A stretch of DNA of 64,000 nt, from positions 22,371,507 through 22,435,506 of the forward strand of contig JARWIR010000017.1 in the NCBI GenBank assembly GCA_029959085.1. Reading direction: 5' to 3'. The position numbers and the translations under genes are program-made. Below the pieces are notes generated by a model. The model saw only the letters and a list, made by a program, of their open reading frames with translations, made no database searches and had not been told where the DNA came from. Source of the stretch: Nemophila menziesii. Its lineage: Eukaryota > Streptophyta > Magnoliopsida > Boraginales > Hydrophyllaceae. Below are positions 55,069 to 64,000 of the stretch, piece after piece (the first letter of the stretch is position 1; each line of letters begins with the position of its first letter).

Positions 55069-56594
55069 TTTTTTATGTTTATTTTAATATTTTGATAGAC
55101 TTTTGGGCTAAATATGCAATAATCCAAATTTCCTCTTTTATTTCTAGTATTTTTAAATTATTAAACTTTTGCGCGTAATCTTGTGTATTTTAGTGGAAAG
55201 TTTGTAGGTTTTGAATATTAGCTAGGAGAGGAATCCGCGAAGAAAGTCAAAGATCGTGATATGGAGTCAAAGCTTGAAGATAAATCCCGAAAAGAATTAT
55301 ATTTTGAAGCTGCAAATCTGGAAAAAAGGCCAAATATTGCTGATTTTGAGGCACTTACGAGTTGATTTAGTCGATGACCTTTGAAGAGATTATGTTCCTT
55401 ATCGAGTTACAAAAATTTAGCAAGTGATTTGAGGTCAATCGGAGTTATAACGAATCGGCTAGAGATGTTTTAAGTGGAGGTGGTGCAACAGTTATGGGAT
55501 TTTGGGCTTAGAAAATGGACTTGGGCTTTTAATTTTTAACTTAAACCTTAAGACAAGGCCTAATCCGTTTTGGAGATTATAAAAGGGGCTTTTGACTTCT
55601 ATTTTTCAAAGAACTCATTATTCAGAAGAAAAAGCATCAGAGAGAAGTCAACGAAGGAAGCAGAAGAAAGCTGAAGAGCTGGAGAGAGTCTATATCTCCA
55701 TTCACAGCCGAATCTAATTTCGGAAATTAAGTTTTTCTTATTTTTAATTTTGTAAAACAATATGAGTCTTAATTCTTTTAATTTAGTTTTAATTTCCATT
55801 AGCATGAGCTAATTTCTTCTTAGTACTTCAGAATGCTTAATAGGTGAATCCTAAAACTATTGAATTTCATATGTTTGAATTTGGGTTTTAATTAATTAAA
55901 TCGAATTGGGTCTTTTACATTATTCTGTAATTGGTGATTATTTACTGTTTTTGGAGTAGCTAACTAAGAACAGGTGTTAGTATCTAAGTTATTCCACATA
56001 TGTGGCGTGTGGATCATCTTGACGGGGGGCTTAGGTATGGAATTAATTACTCAATATAAGATATAAGTTATTTGATTCTGACGAACATTATTAATCTTAG
56101 GGCCAATGAGGTAAATTAGCTTAATCATTCGAAAGTGGATCATATTTACCCTGACGGGACTAGTGACACTCTAGAATAGCTTTGTAGTCCACCCTGACGG
56201 GGGTACAAAGACTCTTGAATCCCGACCAATGTCAATTGACCAATTTGACCCTTAAACAACATATGATATGAAATAGAATTAGGAGGATCCCTTGCGTCTC
56301 TCAAGTACTGCCTTCATTTCTTGCGTCTCACCTCTATTTACTTGCGTCTAGTTATTTAATTGCATTTTTACATTAGTCTTTCATACTTAGGCTTAGTACA
56401 AACCAACCAATCAACTATTAAATCATTTATTTGCTTTCATAACTGCAATCATTCATTAATTGATAAGCATTGTAGTTAACCATACCGTCCCTGCGAACGA
56501 TCCTGTTTATCACTATTGTTACTTGGGACAACCGTACACTTGCGGTTGTGGTTCTCATTACTTATTACATTATTTTAGAATACACAAAGGACCA
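55023..56594 (+). mobile_element. LTR J, 5' LTR of the Athila-like element J (1572 bp)
   Basis: It begins TGATGTCTCCC, ends AAGGACCA. It has the family motifs CCGTACACTTGCGG and GTCCCTGCGAACGA near its 3' end. Repeated DNA words ACCCTGACGGGGG at 56020-56210. The 3' partner LTR lies outside the window, so the target duplication cannot be checked. Confidence 0.8.
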
Positions 56595-56603
56595 CCAAGT
56601 TTT

Positions 56604-56621
56604 TGGCGCCGCTGCCGGGGA
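56604..56621 (+). promoter_or_regulatory. Primer-binding site, tRNA-Asp
   Basis: TGGCGCCGCTGCCGGGGA, one mismatch from the complement of the plant tRNA-Asp 3' end. It lies nine bases behind the LTR. tRNA-Asp priming is typical of Athila/Tat elements. Confidence 0.9.
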
Positions 56622-56734
56622 CGGTAGCGTGTGACCACGGTGTTTATCCTTTAGTGACTAGTTGCATTTATTTTTATTTTTATCAGTTTTACGCTTTTTG
56701 TTTGTTCATCTTTTTCAGGTTTTAGGTTTGGTGT

Positions 56735-58500
56735 ATGCGAAGGAGACTTTTTAAGGATCTAGAGCCATCACCTCCAATCCTTAATAACCCAGAATCATTA
56801 ATCAGACTTGCTAACAAGAGAAGGAAATAACAAGAAGCTAGAGAAGTAGAAGAATTAGCAAACAGAATGGAAAATATTAATATTCATAACCAAGTGAACC
56901 CAAGAGTTCAGCTAAACGGAAATGGTCAGCCATTAGTACCTCCAGGAATTTCTAATCCTCCAGTTCAAGTTCAGATAGCCGATCCATGGTTTCTTACCGG
57001 TCCCGCTCAAGAACCATTCCTTGCCCCTCCTCTTGGGATTGGCCCAGCTAATATCGATGTTCAGAGATTCCGTCCAGATTCAGGTATGCTAGCTTAGTTT
57101 CAGAATTTCGGAAATTTTCGTGGCAAGCCCGGAGAAGATCCACTTCGCGCAGTACAAAAATTTATGCAAATCTGCGATTCATACATTACGCAAGGGGTAA
57201 CGAGGGAGCAAATGTATTTTGCTATATTCAGTTTTTTCTTAATAGATGGAGTGAGTGATTGGCATGATTCGCAAGAACCAGGGAAGATTACAAATTGGGA
57301 ACAGTTACAGGCTGCGTTTTTCGATAGATATTATCCGTCCAACATGAGGTTAGATGCTCAACTTGAGTTAACGCATTTCAAACAAGAATATGATGAAGCG
57401 TTGGGTAGAAGTTGGACAAGATTTCAGAGATGTTTATGAAGAGTCCCAAATCATGACCTTTCAGAACAACAACAATTGAAATTTTTCTATAATTGTCTTG
57501 AGGGGAGCTCATGCAAAGACTTAGATTTGTTATGTGGTGGTGCGTTTTTACGAGTTCAACCTGCGTATGCGAGAATTATTCTAGATAGAACTGTTGATAA
57601 TGAAGTAGGGTGGAATACCGTAAGAACACCAGTTAAAGGGGGAGTTAATAATGTCAACATCGAAGAGAAGTTCAACTCCTTAGAGAACAAGATACAAACC
57701 ACATTAGAACAACAGTTGAGACAACTTACATTAGCCGTGAAAGAGGGTTTTTCGAATAAAAGAGCTGAGGTAAAGGTTGCGCAAGAAGTGTATGGATGTG
57801 AGTATTGTGGTGTGAATGATCACGATTGGGAGAATTGTCAGAATAATCAAGAGTCCGTGATGTTTGTCTCCAATAGAGGAAATTTTAATTCGAGTGGTAA
57901 TGGATATCAGCCTAACAGAAACCATCTTGGGTTTCAATATTCGAATCCTAATGGGGCAGCCAATCCTACATACGCATATCAACCGCGTCCCCAAGGTAAA
58001 AACTTCAATCAAATACCACATAATAATTATCAAGGAGGACAGAATCAAGGAAATTATGTTCAGAGACAAGCTCCTCAAGAAATTTATAACGAAACCATGA
58101 ACCAAAAAGCCTTACCCGCTCAACCACAAGAAGGTGCGATGATCCTTCAGAAAACCGTTGAGAACTTAATTGCTCTCCAGACGCAAGCTATTCAGAATCA
58201 ACAAGCGTCTGACGCAAATATCAAACTATTAGAGAACCAGCTTTCTCAAATCACAAAATAACTTAATCAGCGTCCACAAGGGCAACTCCCTAATGACACA
58301 GAAAATCCAAGACAACATGAAGATTGCAAAGCTGTTACTCTCAGAAGTGGTAAGAACCTCCCTCCACCTCCATTTCCTGTTATGAAAGAGAAAGAAGTTC
58401 CAAGAAAAGAAAAGGATGTAGTTGAGAAAGAGAAAGATGTTGAGGTTGAAGAAATAGAGAGGCCATTGAGGTTCCAAAGAAGAAAGATGATGTTGTAATC
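56735..58500 (+). pseudogene. Gag of element J
   Basis: A single frame from ATG 56735 (MRRRLFKDLEPSPP) to about 58460. Visible: the retrotransposon gag domain (about 57110-57600, WEQLQAAFFDRYYP, RFQRCL, FYNCLEG), a Cys/His knuckle (CEYCGVNDHDWENC near 57800), an Asn/Gln-rich stretch and a Lys/Glu-rich C-terminus. In-frame stops at 56828 (TAA), 57095 (TAG), 57437 (TGA) and 58259 (TAA), then a frameshift to the pol frame near 58460. Otherwise well preserved. Confidence 0.85.
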
Positions 58501-61500
58501 AATCATCCTCCTCCACCATTTCCATCTCGAGTTCAGAATAAGGGTGATATGGTCGATTATCAAAAGTTTTTCAATAGAGTGAGAGGCCTTAGTATTAACA
58601 TTCCGTTGTTAGAAGCCATCCGAGATATTCCCAAGTATACGAAGTTTTTGAAAAGAGCTCTCACTAACAAAAGGCCGTATTGTGACAATGAGATGATTGA
58701 TCTTCCTGAAGAATGCAGTGCTATTTGTCAAAGCAAATTACCTCCAAAGTTACTTGATCCTGGGAGTTTCACAATTCCGATATCGATTGGAGAAGAATGG
58801 AAAGGAAAAGAACTATGTGATTTGGGTGCAAGCATCAATCTTATGCCCAAATCGATCTTTGATAAGCTGAAAATTGGAGAAGCAAGACCCACTTCTATGG
58901 TCTTGCAAATGGAGGATCGATCTCTTGCACATCCGGAAGGCCGAATTGAAGATGTCCTCGTTGAGGCAGGTACGTTAGTATTTCCCGTCGATTTTGTTAT
59001 TCTTGAATACGACGTGGATAGGAATGTCCCCATTATTTTGGGAAGACCATTCCTATCCACGGGGCGTACATTGATTGATGTAGAAAACAGTGAATTGACG
59101 ATGAGAATCCAAGACGAGGAGGTCAAATTTAATGTGTTCCGAGCTATGAAGTTTCCAGATTCTCAAGAAGATTGCTTCCGAATGGATTTAGTTGAGCATG
59201 CCACACAAGAGGTATATAATGAATTTACTTATGATGATATCTTGCAGGCAGCCTTAACTATTGATGCACCTGAGTTCATGGAAGAGCTTGCCGAAACAGT
59301 GGCAGCTCTTAATTATGAGAATCTGAAGTATAGGCGTCCTGCCTATGAACCTGTGAGAGAACCAGGGGAGATTGTTCCTAAAAAGAAGCCTTCAATCGAA
59401 TCTCCTCCGGAATTGGAAGAAAAGCCATTACCATCACACTTGAGGTATGCGTATTTAGGTACTAATGAAACTCTACCTGTTATTGTTTCAACAAATTTAA
59501 CAGGTCCTCAAGAAGATAAACTGTTGCGTGTGTTAAGAGACAACAAAGAGGCGATAGGGTGGACAATTGCTGACATCAAAGGCATTAGTCCCTCCTATTG
59601 TCAACATAAAATCATACTTGAAGATGATAACACATGCTCAGTTGAAGGTCAAAGGAGATTAATGCCCGCTATGAAGGAGGTAGTGAAGAAGGAAGTTATC
59701 AAGCTGTTAAACGCGGGGATTATTTATCCCATCTCGAGCAGTGAATGGGTGAGTCCTGTTCAATGTGTGCCGAAGAAAGGAGGAATTGCAACTGTTCTAA
59801 ATGCTCAGAATGAAGCCATTCCTTCGAGAACGGTTGTTGGTTGGAGAGTTTGTATGGATTACCGGAAATTGAGCAAGGCCACCAGGAAAGATCACTTCCC
59901 TCTGCCCTTCATTGATCAAATGTTAGATAAATTGGCTGGTAGAGAGTACTATTGTTTCTTAGATGGTTATTCTGGGTATAATCAGATCTATGTGGCTCCA
60001 GAATATCAACATAAAACAACATTTACATGTCCCTTTGGTACTTTTGCATATCGCAGAATGCCATTTGGGTTGTGTAATGCACCTGCTACCTTTCAGAGAT
60101 GTATGATGGCTATCTTCTAGGATATGATCGATAATTTTCTTGAAATTTTTATGGACGATTTATCCGTGCTTGGTGATGATTTTGATAAATGTTTAGATAA
60201 CCTGGAGAAAGTGTTAATCAGATGCAAGGAAACAGATCTGGTCTTAAACTGGGAGAAGTGTCATTTCATGGTTCGCGAAGGTATAGTTCTGGGTCACAAG
60301 GTTTCAAGTGCTGGTTTAGAGGTTGATAGAGCGAAGATAGAGGTAATTAAAACTCTTCCCCCTCCTGTTTCTGTTAAAGGGGTAAGAAGTTTTCTTGGTC
60401 ATGGTGGCTTTTATAGGCGTTTCATTAAAGACTTTTCTAAGATTGCTAAACCGCTATGTAACTTACTTGAAAAGGATTCCAAATTCCTTTTTGATGAAGC
60501 TTGCTTAGCGGCCTTCCAAACAATCAAGGAAAAGCTTATTTCTGCTCCTATAGTTTTACCTCCAGATTGGAGTTTGCCTTCTGAAGTTATGTGTGATGCG
60601 CGTGATTTGTGTATGAGAGCTGTATTGGGACAGAGAAAAGATAAGATATTTCATTCGATTTATTACGCTAGTAAAACTTTCAATGGTGCTCAAGTTAATT
60701 ATACAGTTACAGAGAAAGAATTGCTAGCAGTTGTGTATTCATTCGATAAGTTTCGCTTTTATCTTCTTGGAGCGAAAGTTATTGTTTATACAGATCATTC
60801 AGCGATTAGATATCTTATGGAAAAGAAAGATGCTAAACCGAGGTTAATCAGATGGGTTTGATTATTTCAAGAATTCGATTTAGAGATTAAGGATTGAAAG
60901 GGTTGTGAGAATCAGGTGGTAGATCATCTATCGCGTCTTGAAAGTTCAGAAACAAATGGTGGAACTGAAGTAGTTAGAGAAGAGTTTCCTGACGAGAGTT
61001 TATTTGTTGTTCGTGATTATGAAGCTCCTTGGTATGCAGATATTGCGAATTTAATTGTTAGTGGTTCTTTTCCTGAAGGATCCACTTATCAAGACAGAAA
61101 AAGGTTAGCTCATCGTGCTAGACAATTCTTTTGGGAGGATCCTTTCCTCTACAAAGTATGTGCTGACCAAATGGTAAGAAGATGTGTAGACAAGGAAGAA
61201 ATAGATGCAATTATAGCTGGATGTCATGATTCACTCTACGGAGGACACTTCAAGGGGGATAGAACTGATGCTAAGGTATTCCAATTCGGTTTTTACTGGC
61301 CTACACTTGTGAAAAGATTGACATGATTATGTGAAGAAATGTGCGAGATGCCAGTTTACTGGAAATATATCCAAGAGCGATGAAATGCCACGTAACAATG
61401 TGTTAGAAGTTGAAATATTTGATGTTTGGGGTATAGACTTTATGGGTCCGTTCGTTCCTTCAAATGGTAACCTCTACATCATACTAGCTGTTGATTACGT

Positions 61501-62335
61501 GTCTAAATGGGTAGAAGCTGTGGCTTTACCAACCAACGATTCACGAGTGGCGATTAAGTTCTTGAAATCACATATCTTCACTAGACATGGTACACCTAGA
61601 GTGATTATTAGCGATGGAGGATCTCATTTCGTTAATAAGTATTTGAAGACTGTTCTAGAGATATATGTAGTGAGACATCGTGTATCTACTGCATATCATC
61701 CACAATCCAATGGTCAAGCTGAAGTTCCGAATCGTGAAGTAAAGTCAATCCTAGAGAAGACTGTTGGTCCCACAAGAAAAGATTGGTCAATGAAGTTAGA
61801 TGACGCGTTGTAGGCCTATCGTACTGCGTTCAAAACCCCAGTCGGTGCATCTACGTATCGTATGGTGTATGGTAAGGCTTGTCACTTACCTCTTGAGCTT
61901 GAAATGGGTGCCTATTGGGCAATTGCGTAGTTGAACTTAGATCCTACCTTAGCCGGAGAGAATCGTATGATGAAGCTTAACGAACTTGACGAATTCCGAT
62001 TGAATGCCTATGAAAATGCTAAACTCTACAAAGAAAATACTAAGAAATGGCATGAAAATCGGATTCGTGTGAAGAACTTTGAAGTGGGTCAAAAAGTATT
62101 GAAGTATAATTCAAAGTTTAGCAATTATCCGTGTAAGTTACGGTCTAAGTGGTCGGGTCCATACATTGTGACCAAAGTTACACCTCATGGGGCGATAGAA
62201 ATAGAACATCCACTCGAGAACCGCACCTTCATGGTGAACGGTCATCGTTTAAAGATATACCATGGAGGTGAAGATACCAACCGCTTGGAAGATCCACATC
62301 CCGGGGAGGTCATGTATCTCCTCGAAGCTCCTTAG
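58465..62335 (+). pseudogene. Pol of element J (protease, RT, RNase H, integrase)
   Basis: Domain order protease, RT, RNase H, integrase is that of Ty3/gypsy. Protease: CDLGAS at 58816-58833 (a Leu where DSG or DTG is usual, common in Athila) and ILGRPFL. RT: CMDYRKLSKATRKDHFPLPF, DGYSGYNQI, and the catalytic IFMDD at about 60145-60159. RNase H about 60560-60860. Integrase: a His pair near 61225-61250 and the CARC pair near 61340, GIDFMGP, SDGG and GQAE supplying the D-D-E triad, and C-terminal KWSGPYIV. No chromodomain. In-frame stops at 60118, 60859, 60895, 61811 and 61928, plus one frameshift near 61326-61331 between the His pair and Cys pair of the integrase zinc finger. Confidence 0.88.
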
Positions 62336-63373
62336 AAGCGTGAGGTAACCCGTCGAGCTTAACGACGTTAAACAAAAGCCAATTCATTGTATATTAGTTT
62401 GAGTTTTAAATTTTCATAGTGTAAATTATTTTAATTTTCGTTAATTTAGTGTTTATTAGTAAGAAATGAGGAAGGGTAGTTGTTTTTGATGATATCAGGG
62501 GTAAAAAGGTCGTGAGTTTGGGGTCGAAAGAGCGAAAATAGAAGAAAAATGGGTGGTGTTCCAGGGGCAAAACCGGGAACCCGGTTTCGAGAGCTGAAAA
62601 TTTCGAAGTTCTGACCCAGCGTGTTGGGTCCCGCCATCTGCTGCGTCACCACCTGTGTGCCCACTCGCGCCATCGACGAAAACCGGGAACGCGGTTTCGC
62701 ACAAACCGGGTACCTGGTTTTGGAGCTGTAGATTTTCAAGTTTTTCTGACCCAGCATTTTGGGTCCCGCCAATTGCTGCGTCACCATCTTGCGTGCCCAT
62801 TCGCGCCGTCGACGAAAACCGGGACCCCGGTTTCGCACAAACCGTTAACCCGGTTTCGAGAGGTGATTCTCTGACCCAGCGTTTTGGGGTCCAGCCAATT
62901 CTTGCGTTCCAGGTAAAAAAACAATTAATTTAGTAATTTTTTCGCGCCGACACAGCGACGCGAAACCGGGAACCCGGTTTCCTCTGTGATGTGGCGGTTT
63001 TTGCCTTTTTGACCTAGTTTTCTTAGCCTCTTCTGCAATTTTTTACCAAAAACGCTCCCATAACCTTCCCACCTCCGAACATCATCATTATTACCTATAA
63101 ATATCATCAAATCTTACCCTCTTTCACCACATAAACACAAAATCAACTCACCTCCTCTCCAAAATATCATAAAATCCTTAGTTTTTCACCAAGATTGTTC
63201 TTCACCCAACCCTTAAATTAAACCACATTCTTGCTTCTCCCACACAAATTAACCATTACCCATCTCATATGTCACCTTACTCTTCAATTTCTAAACCTCA
63301 AAACATCAAAGTTCTAAGCTTTTCTCTAGCTTCTCACTATTTGAAGTTTTGAGTTTGGGGTGGAAAGAGATGA
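62336..63373 (+). other. Post-pol spacer of element J
   Basis: The pol stop is followed by GGTAACCCGTCGAGC and GACGTTAAACAAAAGCC, a conserved tail also present in E and I. GAGTTTGGGGT occurs at 62514-62524 and again at 63352-63362, flanking the palindromic array and a C-rich, intron-like leader (63060-63340). No gene lies inside. Confidence 0.7.
62565..62985. repeat. 125-135-bp tandem array with AACCGGG palindromes
   Basis: CTGACCCAGC followed by TTGGGTCC recurs at 62611, 62746 and 62871, so the period is 135 then 125 bp. Each unit carries one or two near-perfect palindromes such as AAACCGGGAACCCGGTTT. At least seven such palindromes lie between 62570 and 62985. The short open frames here are repeat-derived. 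Confidence 0.85.
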
Positions 63374-64000
63374 CTAACAGAACCGGTGATTTCCGAAGAA
63401 TTGCTCCTAGAAGAAGCACCAATTGGTGGTACTCAAGAACAAGCCATTGAAATTCCTGATTCGCGTCCCAAACGCAAGACTGAAGAGGTTAAGCTTGCGC
63501 CCAAAAGGAAAGAAATCACAGGTCAGAAGAGAAAATTAATTGATGAGTCAGAAAGCGAGAAAGAAAGTGAAGACGAGATTGGGAAGGAAATCGAGGATGA
63601 GAGCGAACAAGAAGTCCCGGAAGTACCAGTTCAACAGAAACCCCCGCGAAGAAAGATGTGTGCTCACAAGCCAAAGAGGGTTTACACTTCTTGGAATGAT
63701 CAGGTTCATGATAGAATTGAATTTTTGAAGTTTGGTGAGGAGATGGATTTTCCTAAGGGTATTATGAGTAGTGCTTATAAAGAGTATGCTGTTGCTTGTG
63801 ACAAGTTTGGTTGGAAAGAATTGAGAGAAAGGAAGCTTGAGTTTATTCCTACCTTGGTGCGAGAATTTTATGAAGGATTAGCTATCTCCCGTGAAGCAAT
63901 TGAAATTCGCAAAAAGGTAGTTCCTTTCTCTATTGAACTTATTCGAAAATCTTTGAAATTACCCAACTTTACTGGATTATGTCCATTCCAAGAATCCCTT
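63374..64000 (+). CDS. Third ORF of element J (Athila ORF2 / env-like), partial
   Basis: The frame is open from a TGA at 63371 to the window end. The N-terminus is acidic and Lys/Glu-rich (LLLEEAPIGGTQEQ, SESEKESEDEIGKE), followed by a more conserved segment with FLKFGEEMDFPKG, KFGWKELRERK and LVREFYEGLAISRE, resembling the putative plant transposon protein domain found downstream of pol in Athila elements. An ATGACTAACAGAACC at 63370 matches the ORF starts of H and I but is in another frame, so a one-base shift near the start is likely. No signal peptide or membrane segment is visible in this part, so the env-like label is by position only. Function unknown. Confidence 0.65.

Noticed and set aside
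63374..64000. Viral envelope gene
   Set aside because: No signal peptide, glycosylation-rich domain or membrane segment is visible in the available part. The env-like label in Athila elements is positional.

Overview
The window is nuclear DNA of a flowering plant, most likely a eudicot. It is AT-rich, holds one clearly intact single-copy plant gene (a CRINKLY4/ACR4 receptor kinase), and carries plant-type repeats: an Athila-like Ty3/gypsy LTR family primed by tRNA-Asp, Ty1/copia remnants, LINEs with a DUF4283-type ORF1, Stowaway, hAT-like and Mutator-like non-autonomous elements, and a tRNA-derived SINE. The species cannot be named from the sequence. Almost everything else is mobile-element DNA in layers of nested insertion.

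Layout. 1-1.8 kb: AT-rich DNA with a foldback element and a GGT array. 1.8-5.4 kb: a 5'-truncated LINE with an intact 1172-codon frame and a perfect 18-bp target duplication. 5.7-7.4 kb: first of three Mutator-like copies. 8.0-8.5 kb: hAT-like MITE. 9.0-22.1 kb: a plus-strand tandem of Athila-like elements sharing LTRs (H interior, LTR C, I interior, LTR D), with two minus-strand solo LTRs of the same superfamily inserted (A and B). 22.1-24.7 kb: a decayed minus-strand LINE. 24.7-30.2 kb: the host gene ACR4 with its upstream region, leader and 3' region. 30.2-32.6 kb: LINE tail, Mutator-like copy 2 and a SINE. 33.0-35.2 kb: decayed copia pol (minus). 35.2-39.1 kb: Athila-like element E (LTR, primer site, gag remnant, post-pol tail). 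39.1-41.3 kb: hAT-like element hosting Mutator-like copy 3. 41.4-43.6 kb: Stowaway MITE and two extremely short retroposition scars. 44.2-44.9 kb: a probable spliced host gene of unknown function (minus). 45.3-45.7 kb: copia RNase H remnant. 47.0-50.0 kb: a GC-rich TIR-like element and three minisatellite blocks. 50.0-53.4 kb: a minus-strand LINE missing its 3' half. 53.7-54.2 kb: LTR fragment F. 55.0-64.0 kb: element J, the most complete Athila-like copy (LTR, primer site, gag, pol, post-pol spacer, start of a third ORF), running off the window.

How it fits together. Only ACR4, and probably the 44.2-kb gene, look like host functions. The interest lies in the LTR family. Comparing its copies shows perfect 9-bp inverted arms at the start of four LTRs, a hairpin plus GAGTTGGGGG module that occurs both at the 3' polypurine site and 1.4 kb upstream of it, and a post-pol spacer filled with short palindromes that differ from copy to copy. 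A Mutator-like family with 9-bp duplications and arrays of a motif centred on GAGTACTC is the second family of note. No RNA genes (other than the tRNA-like SINE head) or CRISPR arrays were seen.
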